Assembly: GCA_016840095.1 (NCBI GenBank)
Contig: JAEOSZ010000127.1
Span: 1 to 50,486, forward strand
Source: Candidatus Heimdallarchaeota archaeon
Lineage (GTDB): Archaea; Asgardarchaeota; Heimdallarchaeia; Heimdallarchaeales; Heimdallarchaeaceae
Reading direction: 5' to 3'
DNA length: 50,486 nucleotides
Shown here: positions 34,699 to 46,510 of the stretch, piece by piece
Layout: every line of letters starts with the position of its first letter
Numbering within the stretch: the stretch's first letter is position 1
The notes under the pieces: generated by a model
What the model was told of the DNA's origin: nothing
Databases searched by the model: none
What the model saw: the letters and a program-made list of their open reading frames with translations, nothing else
Position numbers and translations under genes: made by a program

Positions 34699-36330
34699 TT
34701 AGTTAAACATATTCCCTTTACAGAAAAGTGTGAAAGGATCTAATGCGTTTTTAACAGAACGCATCTGATTAACACCATCTTCACCATACATTACAACTAA
34801 ATATTCAGCTTTGATTTTTCCAATTCCATGTTCAGCTGAAACTGAGCCACCAAATTCTACAGCCTTCTTTGCAAATTTTTTGTAAAGTTCCTTTCCTAGT
34901 GCTAATTCGTCAAGATTTCTAGGAAGTATGTTAACATGGACATGGGAGTCACCTATATGACCCCAAGTGGCACTTTCAAGATTGTGTTCTTCTAAGGATT
35001 CTCTATAGAGATTCATCATCTCTCTGAAATGTTCATGTTCAACTGACATATCTGTTCCAAGTTTATGTATTCCAGGATATTCGTTCTTTCTTTTTGCGAT
35101 TATTCCATTAACAGTTTCAGGAACTGCATGACGCATAATTCTCAGATTTTCACGCTCAACTTCATCAAAAGCTGACCAACAGGATTCGATAGAGGAATTA
35201 CATTCTTCAGCTATTTCTTCAAGTCTCATTATTACCTCTTCTAGAGTTTCATCAGAACTGACTACTTCGAAGAAAACTGCTGTTTTAATCTCAGGAGGTA
35301 AAGTCTTTAGGTTTGCAAGTGCAGGGTTTGTATCACTTTTACTTTTGAGTAAATTGAAGGAATGTTCATCGAAATATTCCATATATTCAACATCTAATTC
35401 TTCGTCAACTCTAAGCTTTTCAACAAAGGTTATTGCATCAGCTTCTGAGATAAAGAACATTACAGTGGGTAATCCTTCAACTGTAGGAATTATCCACAAA
35501 TCAACCTCTGTGATAAAACCTAGCATGCCTTCGGTTCCTATAAAAAGTTCAATTATATCCATTTCAGGTTCTGAATAAAAGCCTGCAGCATTTTTTGCTT
35601 TTGGCATTTGATATGTTGGAATATTCACTTCTAGTTTCTTATCACTTGTTTCGATGACAAATTTACCATTTTCAGCATTACACTGCCCTCTGGTCATATC
35701 AAGAACTTCACCATTAGCTAAAACAACTCTCATACGTTTAACCCATGGTCTCATTGGACCATACTTAAAGGATCTAGCTCCAGAAGCATTAGCAGCTATT
35801 GCACCTCCTACTGCAGCTGACATCTCAGTTGGATCAACAGCAAACATGTATGATTTTGGATCTTGTTTGAACTTAGTGACCCAGTTTGCAGCTCCAATAT
35901 TCTGTTCTTCGGAGAACTCTTTGTGTTTAATAACATCTTCCAAAGTATCCAGAGTTATCCCGGGTTGAACTCTTACAAAATATTGTTCCTTAGTTTCATC
36001 ATATCCAAAACCAACAACACTAGTCATTTCATCTGTTGAAACAACTGCTCCACCAAAGGGAACAGCACCACCTACAATTCCAGTTCTTCCTCCAGAAATT
36101 GTCATAGATACTTCTTGTTCCTTCATCTTATTTACTATAGAAATAACATCAGACTCATTCTTAGGAAAGAATAATAATTCAGCAGATCCACCTGCCATCT
36201 TTGATTCATCAATTATATAATCGGGATGTTTTGAAGAAATTGTGTCAGCTCCTTCGACCTTGCTAATTGAATCGTAAGGACTGCCTTCTACTTTCTTAGT
36301 TTTAATTTCGTTTGTACTCAAATGTGTCAC
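34699..36330 (-). CDS. FAD-linked oxidase, GlcD / D-lactate dehydrogenase family
   Basis: A flavoprotein of 543 residues. The N-terminal FAD-binding (PCMH) domain shows VSMTISGGRTGIVGG and GGAVVSTDEM; the second FAD stretch includes AVGGAIAANASGARSFKYGPM, of which the conserved core is IAANASG. The C-terminal cap domain ends EHGIGKIKAEYL, then LDPFTLFCKGNMF, typical of the GlcD/Dld group. These enzymes oxidise 2-hydroxy acids such as D-lactate or glycolate. No Fe-S partner (GlcF) is adjacent. The start is a GTG at 36330. It is divergent from the DUF917 gene, with 74 bases between. Family strong, exact substrate not known. Confidence 0.9.
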   Translation of the reverse strand: MTHLSTNEIKTKKVEGSPYDSISKVEGADTISSKHPDYIIDESKMAGGSAELLFFPKNESDVISIVNKMKEQEVSMTISGGRTGIVGGAVPFGGAVVSTDEMTSVVGFGYDETKEQYFVRVQPGITLDTLEDVIKHKEFSEEQNIGAANWVTKFKQDPKSYMFAVDPTEMSAAVGGAIAANASGARSFKYGPMRPWVKRMRVVLANGEVLDMTRGQCNAENGKFVIETSDKKLEVNIPTYQMPKAKNAAGFYSEPEMDIIELFIGTEGMLGFITEVDLWIIPTVEGLPTVMFFISEADAITFVEKLRVDEELDVEYMEYFDEHSFNLLKSKSDTNPALANLKTLPPEIKTAVFFEVVSSDETLEEVIMRLEEIAEECNSSIESCWSAFDEVERENLRIMRHAVPETVNGIIAKRKNEYPGIHKLGTDMSVEHEHFREMMNLYRESLEEHNLESATWGHIGDSHVHVNILPRNLDELALGKELYKKFAKKAVEFGGSVSAEHGIGKIKAEYLVVMYGEDGVNQMRSVKNALDPFTLFCKGNMFN

Positions 36331-36404
36331 AACCGTTCACATTATTTTGACCATTTCAACAGAAAAAGCATAAAAACCTTCACATTCTTTTAAAAATTGA
36401 GAAT

Positions 36405-37520
36405 ATGTCACCAAAGGAATTATCAAAACAAGAAGCAATAGATTTAGTTACAGGAGCTAAGATTTTGGCTTGTGGAGGAGGAGGAAGTGAGTTAAATGCT
36501 TTGAAAAATATCAACAGGGTCTATGATAAAGGCTCTAACTTTTCTATTTCAGATTTAAATGACTTCAAACAAGATGAGAGTATTTGTATAATAGGCATGG
36601 TAGGTGGAGGAATAACAGAGCAAGATAAACTGTTGGTTAAGGATCGAGAAATCGTTCAAAAAAAACCTATGGTTGCAGCAGTAAAAGAGTTGGAAGAGTT
36701 TCTAGGTATTGAATTCTGTGCTTTTGTTGCTACAGAACTTGGTCCAAATAATAGTATTGTACCTATGATGGTTGCAACAGAAATGGGAAGAACAGCTATT
36801 AATGGAGATTGTTGTGGTAGAAGTAAACCTATGATTTCGATCAGTACAACAAGAGTTGCTGGAATTCCTATAGCTCCATTTTCAATTGTAAACCAGTATG
36901 GTGATGTCCAAATAATCAAAAAAACTGTTGATGATGTAAGAGGAGAGCAGATTGCTAGAACTGCATCGAGAATATCAGGAGGTTCAGTAAGTGTTGCTAG
37001 GTGTCCTATGACAATACTAGAAGCACAAAAAGCTGTTATCCCAAAAACTTACTCGGTAGCCATCAAATTAGGAAAAGAAGTTAGAGAAGCAAATGAGAAC
37101 GGAAATAACCCAATTTATTCAATTAAGAGAACATTACCAAACATGAAACATGTTTTTTCAGGTAAAGTCAAACAGTTTTCAAGAATCGAAGAAGGTGGTT
37201 TCACATCAGGTGAGATATCAGCTGTTTCATTAGATAATGCTGGAGATATCTTGAGAATCTGGTATCAGAATGAGTATCTACTATCTTGGAGGAACAATAA
37301 ACCATATGTAACTTGCCCGGATGGGTTCTACATTGTTGATACTCAAACAGGATATGGACTTACTCCATGGGAAAATGATTACTACGAAAACAGAGAAATT
37401 TCAATTTTTATTCAAGATGCACCTGAGATCTGGATTTCTCAAAAAGGACTGAGTATCTTTGGTCCAAAAGTATTTGATAATCAGTGGAATGAATACAAAG
37501 AAGCTAGCTCTTTTCAGTAA
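36405..37520 (+). CDS. DUF917 family protein (hydantoinase-related)
   Basis: A soluble protein of 371 residues that fits DUF917. It begins with a glycine-rich loop GAKILACGGGGSELNALKNI, later GMVGGGI, VATELGPNNSIVPM and the short cysteine stretch INGDCCGRSKPMISI. The family sits near hydantoinase and acetone-carboxylase subunits, and its chemistry is not settled; the glycine loop suggests a nucleotide or cofactor site. It shares a divergent promoter region with the FAD oxidase. A CATAAAAACC element near 36367 gives a transcript start close to the ATG, so translation is probably leaderless. The membrane-anchored protein at 37541 follows after 20 bases. Confidence 0.82.
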   Translation: MSPKELSKQEAIDLVTGAKILACGGGGSELNALKNINRVYDKGSNFSISDLNDFKQDESICIIGMVGGGITEQDKLLVKDREIVQKKPMVAAVKELEEFLGIEFCAFVATELGPNNSIVPMMVATEMGRTAINGDCCGRSKPMISISTTRVAGIPIAPFSIVNQYGDVQIIKKTVDDVRGEQIARTASRISGGSVSVARCPMTILEAQKAVIPKTYSVAIKLGKEVREANENGNNPIYSIKRTLPNMKHVFSGKVKQFSRIEEGGFTSGEISAVSLDNAGDILRIWYQNEYLLSWRNNKPYVTCPDGFYIVDTQTGYGLTPWENDYYENREISIFIQDAPEIWISQKGLSIFGPKVFDNQWNEYKEASSFQ

Positions 37521-37540
37521 ATTCCTATGAATCAATAAAA

Positions 37541-38287
37541 TTGAATATTATCTCAATCGGCATATTTTTTTTAGGAGGTTTCAAAGAAAATTTGAATTGC
37601 CAAATCTTTGGTTTTGAATTCACCACAAAGAAATTTAGCTATTTGATCTTGATTTGTGCAGCGATATACTTATTAGTTGAATTTTCTTATAAATTTACGA
37701 TGAATAGAAGTAGAAATTTTAAATTATTTTTGATAATAATGACTACTTTGTTTATAACAATATATACAACTCCAGTAGTAATTGGAGCAGTTGATTATGG
37801 AGTCGCAGGTGTTTTTACAACTCCAATTATCCCACAAGAGAATCAATACCTTGATTTTTATATAGACATTTATGATTGGAGTAATATCTCTCAAGTCAAA
37901 TTATTGATTTGTACCCTAAGTCCACAATTCTTATGCGAACCACAGCCTAGACTCATGATTATGAATGACAATAGCGACTGGGAATACCGTATGCTTTTGG
38001 ATACATATCAGAATGGAACACATCTAGGTTACCACATTCAGATTGTATATGATAATGCCAGTTCACAAATAATTCCTGATAGAGCAGATTTTCTAGATTC
38101 ATCAAGCATCGTTGAACCTATTACTGACGAATTTTTCTTTAGTGCAGGAATAATTGGTAAAAATAGTACAACTCCTTCTCCAACAACTACAGAGACTAGT
38201 AGTTTAGGAGTAATTGCAGTAAGTATATCATTAATATTAGCTGTTTACACTCTTAAGCTAAAGAGGAAAAGAAACAAAAAGAAATAA
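37541..38287 (+). CDS. Membrane-anchored surface protein, unknown
   Basis: Up to 248 residues with a start that is not clear. A TTG at 37541 gives a membrane segment near residue 35-53 and a second near 60-83. An ATG at 37700 gives a textbook signal peptide instead (MNRSRNFKLFLIIMTTLFI, then polar residues). After this come about 120 residues rich in beta-strand and in NxS/T sites, a Ser/Thr/Pro linker (STTPSPTTTETSS), and a C-terminal membrane anchor (GVIAVSISLILAVYTL) with a Lys/Arg tail. The layout is that of a cell-surface protein with a stalk and anchor, like S-layer-linked archaeal proteins. No domain recognised. Confidence 0.6.
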   Translation: MNIISIGIFFLGGFKENLNCQIFGFEFTTKKFSYLILICAAIYLLVEFSYKFTMNRSRNFKLFLIIMTTLFITIYTTPVVIGAVDYGVAGVFTTPIIPQENQYLDFYIDIYDWSNISQVKLLICTLSPQFLCEPQPRLMIMNDNSDWEYRMLLDTYQNGTHLGYHIQIVYDNASSQIIPDRADFLDSSSIVEPITDEFFFSAGIIGKNSTTPSPTTTETSSLGVIAVSISLILAVYTLKLKRKRNKKK

Positions 38288-38438
38288 ATCAACAATAAAA
38301 CTACTAAGAGTTATTCTCTTTTCCTTAGTATCTCTAATTTGAAAATCTTTGCCTTTTTCCCCAATTCTAAGACACATTTAGTTGACCTTTAGAGAGTTAC
38401 AAGTTAAATAGGAGTTTAATAGCCTACTTTAGTCAATT

Positions 38439-41618
<3,180 letters not shown>

Positions 41619-42740
41619 TTACCTAGTTGCGTAAATGCTTCCAGTTGTAGCTTCTAAGATAAAGCTTAGTTGTCCCATACCACCTTGGCTTATGGTGTCA
41701 TCTGGAATATCAATGGTTCCTGTTGTTACAAATGAAGTAAACAATGTACCAATATCATTATCAAGATAGAGAATGAGATTGATGTATCCAGTTTCTGTAA
41801 TAATTGTAAAAATGTGGTTAGTTAGAAGACTAACTTGTGTCCAGTACATATCAACTGAACCAGTGGTAGTAATTATATCAAAATTCAGTCCTTCTTTGAA
41901 AAGAACCTCATTCCATACGAAGTCAACACTTCCAGTTGTTACTATTATAGAAAATGTTGAAACATTCAGAAGAACACCATCAGCAAGAGTAACATCAATA
42001 CTTCCTGTAGTGATATCAACTAAGAAATTTGAAGAATTCAAAACAGTATTTTGATGAAATTCAATGTAAACACTACCTGTTGTAGCTGTTATATTGAAGT
42101 ATTCGAGATCAAGATAATTATTTACTCCACATGAAAATGAAACTGAACCAGTGGTTGTAGAAATTAATCCATTACCAGTGATTAAGTTGGAATCAGCAAA
42201 GCCAACATAGATCGAACCTGTTGTACAGGTAATTGATTCAATTGTAACATTAGTATTAGCATGTTCTGTTACAACATCTATACTTCCAGTTGTGACATCT
42301 AGATCTAAGAACAGATTAGCTCGATAATCTATTATCATATAGATGTCATGAATAAAACGATAATCTATTACACCAGGATTTGCTTCAATATATTCTACAA
42401 AATAGGTTCCATTTGGACCTTCAGTTACATTCCAATAGTTTGCATCGTCAGGATACTGTTCCTCTAAACCTTTGGGTCCTTTAACAGTATTCTCAATTTC
42501 TATTAGAGTATCACCATCTAATACATCTGATATCAAAAACAGACTTGCTGTTGTACCATCAAAATCAACATAAACATCAGGATTATTATATTCTGTTGGA
42601 AACTCCTCGTAAGTTTCAAGAGTACCATAGGTAATTTGATGAATTCCAGTATAATCAACGATTAACCATATACCAAGACCTGTACCAGCTAATATTAGTG
42701 CTCCACCTACGAGAAAACCAATCAAGTTACTCGTTCTCAT
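41619..42740 (-). CDS. Surface protein with ten TTGS repeats (DUF4097-like beta-solenoid)
   Basis: A protein of 373 residues, anchored by one N-terminal membrane segment (about residues 8-27). Residues 55-145 form a beta-rich first domain. From about residue 150 to the end the sequence repeats every 24 residues or so around TTGSIDV, TTGSVDF, TTGSVYI and so on. I count ten copies, with two degenerate ones (ETGYINL and TTGTIDI). Such repeats stack into a beta-helix in DUF4097/adhesin-like proteins. It is probably outside the cell. It is in a minus-strand run with the PHP-type protein before it and lacZ after it. Confidence 0.75.
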   Translation of the reverse strand: MRTSNLIGFLVGGALILAGTGLGIWLIVDYTGIHQITYGTLETYEEFPTEYNNPDVYVDFDGTTASLFLISDVLDGDTLIEIENTVKGPKGLEEQYPDDANYWNVTEGPNGTYFVEYIEANPGVIDYRFIHDIYMIIDYRANLFLDLDVTTGSIDVVTEHANTNVTIESITCTTGSIYVGFADSNLITGNGLISTTTGSVSFSCGVNNYLDLEYFNITATTGSVYIEFHQNTVLNSSNFLVDITTGSIDVTLADGVLLNVSTFSIIVTTGSVDFVWNEVLFKEGLNFDIITTTGSVDMYWTQVSLLTNHIFTIITETGYINLILYLDNDIGTLFTSFVTTGTIDIPDDTISQGGMGQLSFILEATTGSIYATR

Positions 42741-42823
42741 AAAGTGTCTAGGTTAAAGTTACTATAAAAAACTAACCAAATCCAAAACGGTCAATTATTT
42801 GATATATGGTAGTTTGGGGGCAT

Positions 42824-44572
42824 CTAAGTCAAAGATTCAACCCAAAGCGGTCCAATAGCAGTTATTCTGCCCCCAGCACCAATTATTCTAATGAAATAGT
42901 AATCTATACCATTAGTATTCAAAGATAATTGATCAACAGGAGTGTGAGATTTTCCATTGATATAATACTCTCCATCAATTTCTATGCAATTGTTATATGA
43001 AGTGCCAGTAACTGTTTCATTATCATACAATGTCAGCTGTGCAACTGGAACATTAACTTGATGTTCTTCCCATAAGAATCCATTTTTAAAAATTTGAACA
43101 GTCGTACTCCAATCTGGATTGCCGTTCCAATGTTTAGCTGCTTGTAGAAAAGCTGCCGGAGGTGATCCATCTTGTGCGATAAAGATTTTCAATTCTCTCA
43201 AACTTGTAGAATTTGCCACTAATATTGTTGAATAATCTTCCCCTACACCTACACCATTTATTTTGAAGGTAACATAGGGTCTACCAAAATCAGAATTTGC
43301 AATTACCCTTCTATAATAGAGGGCATTGAAAACACTTTCTCTGGTTAAACTTGAAACAAACGCACCTGTTAAACCGCTAGGATAAGTGTGCGATACCCTT
43401 GAAAGAATAAACGTTGGAGGATATTGGTGACCTATGAAAGCTTTTGTATGGGAGAGAGAATGTCCAGGAAATCCATCATGCGAATCACCATTTGCTACAA
43501 GACCTAATCTTAGTCCCATCATCAAAGCTTCATTTATTGAGCTTCCATTAATTCTGTAAGGTGGTTGCCCAATTTCACCAGTAATATTCCATTCAGAATA
43601 AGGATTTACTAAACTACTACCATGAACAGAAAAAACTTCACCAAGTCGAACATACTTAGTATAATCTGAACAAGCAGGCCAATCTTGAATGTATTTCATT
43701 GAAACAGTATGATGAGGTAAAGCAAGAGATCTACAGGTATACTCTGATGTGAAACGATCTAATTCGTTCCAAAGCATTGTTGGATTCCTCTGAATATCTG
43801 CACTTATCCTAGCTAGTTTGTTTCCAGTAAAAATACAAGTATAATGACCCCAACTTGTTAACGATACATGTGGAGCTGTTCCACTTGTCCATTCGACTCC
43901 TTGAAAAGCAATGAAATTCCCTGGATCATTAGCTCTGTTTGCTGCTCTTTCGATTGCATCAAATCCTCCGTTAAGGTGCAAAAATTCACCATGATCTGTT
44001 ACAGAACAAAAATCAAGACATGCAATATACCTTGCGTAATTATAGAGTTCCCTTGGTAAACCTCCTCCGTCAGATAGAAGTGAATGAGAGTGAATATCCC
44101 CCCAGACAAGTTTCGTTGGATTATCATCTACCATAATAGGATTGCTCCAAAATATGTTTCCTGATGTAGTGTCAGTTGCTAAAACATAATGAAATCCCTT
44201 AGTTGATATAGAGAAATCCAATCTCTGAATTCCAGTATTCACTCTATCAAAAGAATAGCTAGAAGGGATACTTGAGATTACATTAGATTCTAAGATAAGC
44301 TGAAAATCACTCATATTATAAGACAAAAGATTAAACTCAACTCTTCCCTTGTAATGAAAACTTATCCTTTCAAATTTGTCCCACACCTCAATAACCATCT
44401 CATTTACTTCACCTGGTTCAGCAGTAGATGGAAGGTGAACCCAAAACATGTTTGGTTTGTTAACGAAGAGAACTTCTAGATCATGATTTACAGCACCCCA
44501 GATAACGAAAGGAGTTATCGTATAAAGAATCATACAAGCCTTCAAGATTCTTTTGATTTTTTTCTTGTCCAT
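42824..44572 (-). CDS. Membrane-anchored DUF3604/PHP-type phosphoesterase-like protein
   Basis: A protein of 582 residues with an N-terminal membrane segment (CMILYTITPFVIWGAV). A beta-rich domain follows. The PHP-like part starts at WGDIHSHSLLSDGGG, with metal-binding His residues, then SVTDHGEFLHL and QGVEWTSG. Next are LPHHTVSM and GLVANGDSHDGFPGH, where HxH and the final His match the remaining metal sites. The catalytic region is therefore largely complete. The substrate is unknown: PHP enzymes include phosphatases and phosphodiesterases. The catalytic domain would be outside the cell, which is unusual. The gene is the second of a run, following the small membrane protein at 44577 by four bases. 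Confidence 0.78.
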   Translation of the reverse strand: MDKKKIKRILKACMILYTITPFVIWGAVNHDLEVLFVNKPNMFWVHLPSTAEPGEVNEMVIEVWDKFERISFHYKGRVEFNLLSYNMSDFQLILESNVISSIPSSYSFDRVNTGIQRLDFSISTKGFHYVLATDTTSGNIFWSNPIMVDDNPTKLVWGDIHSHSLLSDGGGLPRELYNYARYIACLDFCSVTDHGEFLHLNGGFDAIERAANRANDPGNFIAFQGVEWTSGTAPHVSLTSWGHYTCIFTGNKLARISADIQRNPTMLWNELDRFTSEYTCRSLALPHHTVSMKYIQDWPACSDYTKYVRLGEVFSVHGSSLVNPYSEWNITGEIGQPPYRINGSSINEALMMGLRLGLVANGDSHDGFPGHSLSHTKAFIGHQYPPTFILSRVSHTYPSGLTGAFVSSLTRESVFNALYYRRVIANSDFGRPYVTFKINGVGVGEDYSTILVANSTSLRELKIFIAQDGSPPAAFLQAAKHWNGNPDWSTTVQIFKNGFLWEEHQVNVPVAQLTLYDNETVTGTSYNNCIEIDGEYYINGKSHTPVDQLSLNTNGIDYYFIRIIGAGGRITAIGPLWVESLT

Positions 44573-44576
44573 TATT

Positions 44577-45059
44577 TTACCTCCAGTAGATAAAGTAAGT
44601 AACCAGTTGCATTACCAAACACAAACTAACCGCTACAAATCCTAAAATCTTCCAAACTCTAGTTTTGCTTAACCAAAATAGAAGCGATGCAGAAATTATG
44701 GCGACTATATTAACATAGAATAAAGATGCATCCAGTATTGTGATTATCAACAACAAAGAGAAAAATACTTTGTGTTTAACAGATATTTCGTCAGTTCTGA
44801 ATGGATTTCTCTTCGTTACTACCCATTCGATTAGAAGTAATGAGATACTTATTGAAAATGCTAAAGCTAGAATTATCATTACAAGTTGTATTAAAATTAC
44901 AGGTATCTTCTCAATCCTAATGAGATAGAGGAAATTACTCAACCCAGCAAATATAAACATAAATCCAAGAATGAAGCCTACAGAGCTTATTAGAAGAAAT
45001 AAAGTGCCAATTCCAGTATTCTTCCAAGACAAATTATCTTTGAGGAATTTAACACTCAT
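44577..45059 (-). CDS. Integral membrane protein, unknown
   Basis: A hydrophobic protein of 160 residues with about five membrane segments. It begins with a short basic N-terminus (VKFLKDNLSWK). No motif or family recognised; one charged loop (VTKRNPFRTDEISVKHK) separates the third and fourth segments. It lies four bases ahead of the DUF3604/PHP-type gene on the same strand, so the two are cotranscribed and may act together at the membrane. GGAGGT at the end of this gene serves the next one as ribosome-binding site. Confidence 0.65.
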   Translation of the reverse strand: MSVKFLKDNLSWKNTGIGTLFLLISSVGFILGFMFIFAGLSNFLYLIRIEKIPVILIQLVMIILALAFSISISLLLIEWVVTKRNPFRTDEISVKHKVFFSLLLIITILDASLFYVNIVAIISASLLFWLSKTRVWKILGFVAVSLCLVMQLVTYFIYWR

Positions 45060-45267
45060 TTTATCTACCTACTTACGAAAGGTCTTCCATATAATAAGGA
45101 TTCAAAATTAAAAAACATTCTGGAGTCACTTTTTTTGATTAAAATGCAGAAAAATTATCTTGAATCGTTAAAAGAGAAGAAGATTAAATTTGAAACTTTA
45201 AGTTTCCGAAAAACTTGTTTATTTGTTTATATATCTGTAGGAATAATTACACCACTTTAGAAAATAC

Positions 45268-45300
45268 ATTGATTTTATATATAAGAAGCTAATAATCAAT
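45268..45300 (+). promoter_or_regulatory. Promoter with TATA box enclosed by inverted repeat
   Basis: TTTTATATATAAG (about 45272-45284) is a strong TATA element. It is enclosed by a perfect seven-base inverted repeat, ATTGATT (45268-45274) and AATCAAT (45294-45300). A separate 15-base palindrome, GAAACTTTAAGTTTC, lies at 45192-45206. The ATG follows at 45314 after GGTGACATT. A protein binding the repeat would cover the promoter. Confidence 0.4.
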
Positions 45301-45313
45301 ATTCGGTGACATT

Positions 45314-45844
45314 ATGTCCGAGAAACAAGATGGCTTTATTGCCAATTTATTCGATGCTTATAAACAAGCATTTGTGCTATTAATAATGATAATAGTCTAT
45401 ACAATTATTCCACTAGGAATAGCATTTTTAGGCTTTTATTTGGCTTACGGATTCGATTACACTACATTTCTTTCAGATGTTATGGTAATCATTGCTGATC
45501 CAATGAGTATTATATCAGGAACTCTTCATTATGGTTACTACTTCATACTAGTAGGATTAGTTCTTGCAATGGTTAATTTTGGGGCTGCATTCCTATTTAC
45601 TGCTTCCAGAAATGACAGAATTAATAAACCACTGAAGTTATTCCAAGCTCTTATAGCAACATGGAAGATACTATTCACATTTGCAATTATAATTGCTGTT
45701 TTCGTAGGACTCTACTTTGGATTAGCATTCCTTGCTATACCAATACTAAATACTGTCTTATACATTGTAGCTTTAGTTGTTGCAGGTTTATCAGTACTTG
45801 CAATGATATTCAGAGTTATAGACTACTTATTAGAATTAGAGTAG
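45314..45844 (+). CDS. Four-TM integral membrane protein, unknown
   Basis: A hydrophobic protein of 176 residues with a short polar N-terminus and four membrane segments, which begin near ALLLIMIIVYTI, YYFILVGLVLAM, LFTFAIIIAVFV and NTVLYIVALVVA. No motif or family recognised. It has its own strong TATA promoter, with repeats around it, and GGTGA before the ATG at 45314. A T-rich stretch after the stop ends it; it converges on the RING-finger gene, 55 bases away. Confidence 0.65.
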   Translation: MSEKQDGFIANLFDAYKQAFVLLIMIIVYTIIPLGIAFLGFYLAYGFDYTTFLSDVMVIIADPMSIISGTLHYGYYFILVGLVLAMVNFGAAFLFTASRNDRINKPLKLFQALIATWKILFTFAIIIAVFVGLYFGLAFLAIPILNTVLYIVALVVAGLSVLAMIFRVIDYLLELE

Positions 45845-45899
45845 ACAAAAAACTACTCTTATTTTATTCTTTTTTTTCAAAAAGATTGATTTAAGGTTT

Positions 45900-46421
45900 T
45901 TAACTTCGTTTTACAAAAGTAACCTTCTCTATTTCAGTTTCACACTTGGGACAATTATAGTTTTCTGCGGTCCAACTTGCTAGATGAGAACGATGGAATT
46001 CATGCATACAAGGTTCTATGATTGCTCTTTCTTGTTTATCTTGAATGGCTTCTTTACATATAAAACAAATAAGCTCTTCTGCGGCTTCAACTATTTCTTC
46101 TTGTTGAAATATCACTCGAGGTTTTTTCTTATCTTGTCTTCTATATATGAATCCTAAAAATGAAATCACAAATCCTGGTATAGGTCCAAAAATCAGAGCA
46201 ACACTTACTGTAATATAAATTGCTGGATGAACTCCTGTAAAATAAAACACGCAGATTAAGCCTGCAAAAAATGCTCCAAAAATTGTTGATAGGAGTAATA
46301 GAAGTTTAGCTGAACTTGAAGCATAACATCTGAAAGTACAATATGCTGTAGTCTTAAATGTCCAGTAAACACTAACAGGACTCCTGCCGCATGAAGTACA
46401 TTTTCTGCTTTTCAAGTTCAT
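45900..46421 (-). CDS. Membrane RING-finger protein with N-terminal zinc finger
   Basis: A protein of 173 residues, in order: an N-terminal treble-clef-like zinc finger (Cys8, Cys11, Cys28, Cys32), two membrane segments at about 40-62 and 66-92, and a C-terminal RING-H2-like domain. Its ligands are Cys119, Cys122, Cys138, His140, His143, His146, Cys157 and Cys160. The sixth ligand, usually Cys, is His. RING proteins of this type are E3 ubiquitin ligases in eukaryotes; Asgard archaea have ubiquitin systems with small RING proteins. Both ends face the cytoplasm. The ATG at 46421 is about 25 bases after a TATA element near 46442-46449, so the message is almost leaderless. E3 activity is inferred. 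Confidence 0.8.
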   Translation of the reverse strand: MNLKSRKCTSCGRSPVSVYWTFKTTAYCTFRCYASSSAKLLLLLSTIFGAFFAGLICVFYFTGVHPAIYITVSVALIFGPIPGFVISFLGFIYRRQDKKKPRVIFQQEEIVEAAEELICFICKEAIQDKQERAIIEPCMHEFHRSHLASWTAENYNCPKCETEIEKVTFVKRS

Positions 46422-46510
46422 ATGCTTAAGAATATTAGGTGTATATAAGTTTTTTAATATTGTTGGTATGAAAAACTTCAAACACCTTATTGAAAAAGAA
46501 GAAAAGAGTT

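Noticed and set aside
45144..45260. Open frame of 38 codons (MQKNYLESLKEKKIKF...) before the gene at 45314
   Set aside because: Lysine-rich, no ribosome-binding site, contains the palindrome GAAACTTTAAGTTTC, and AT-rich gaps give such frames by chance.
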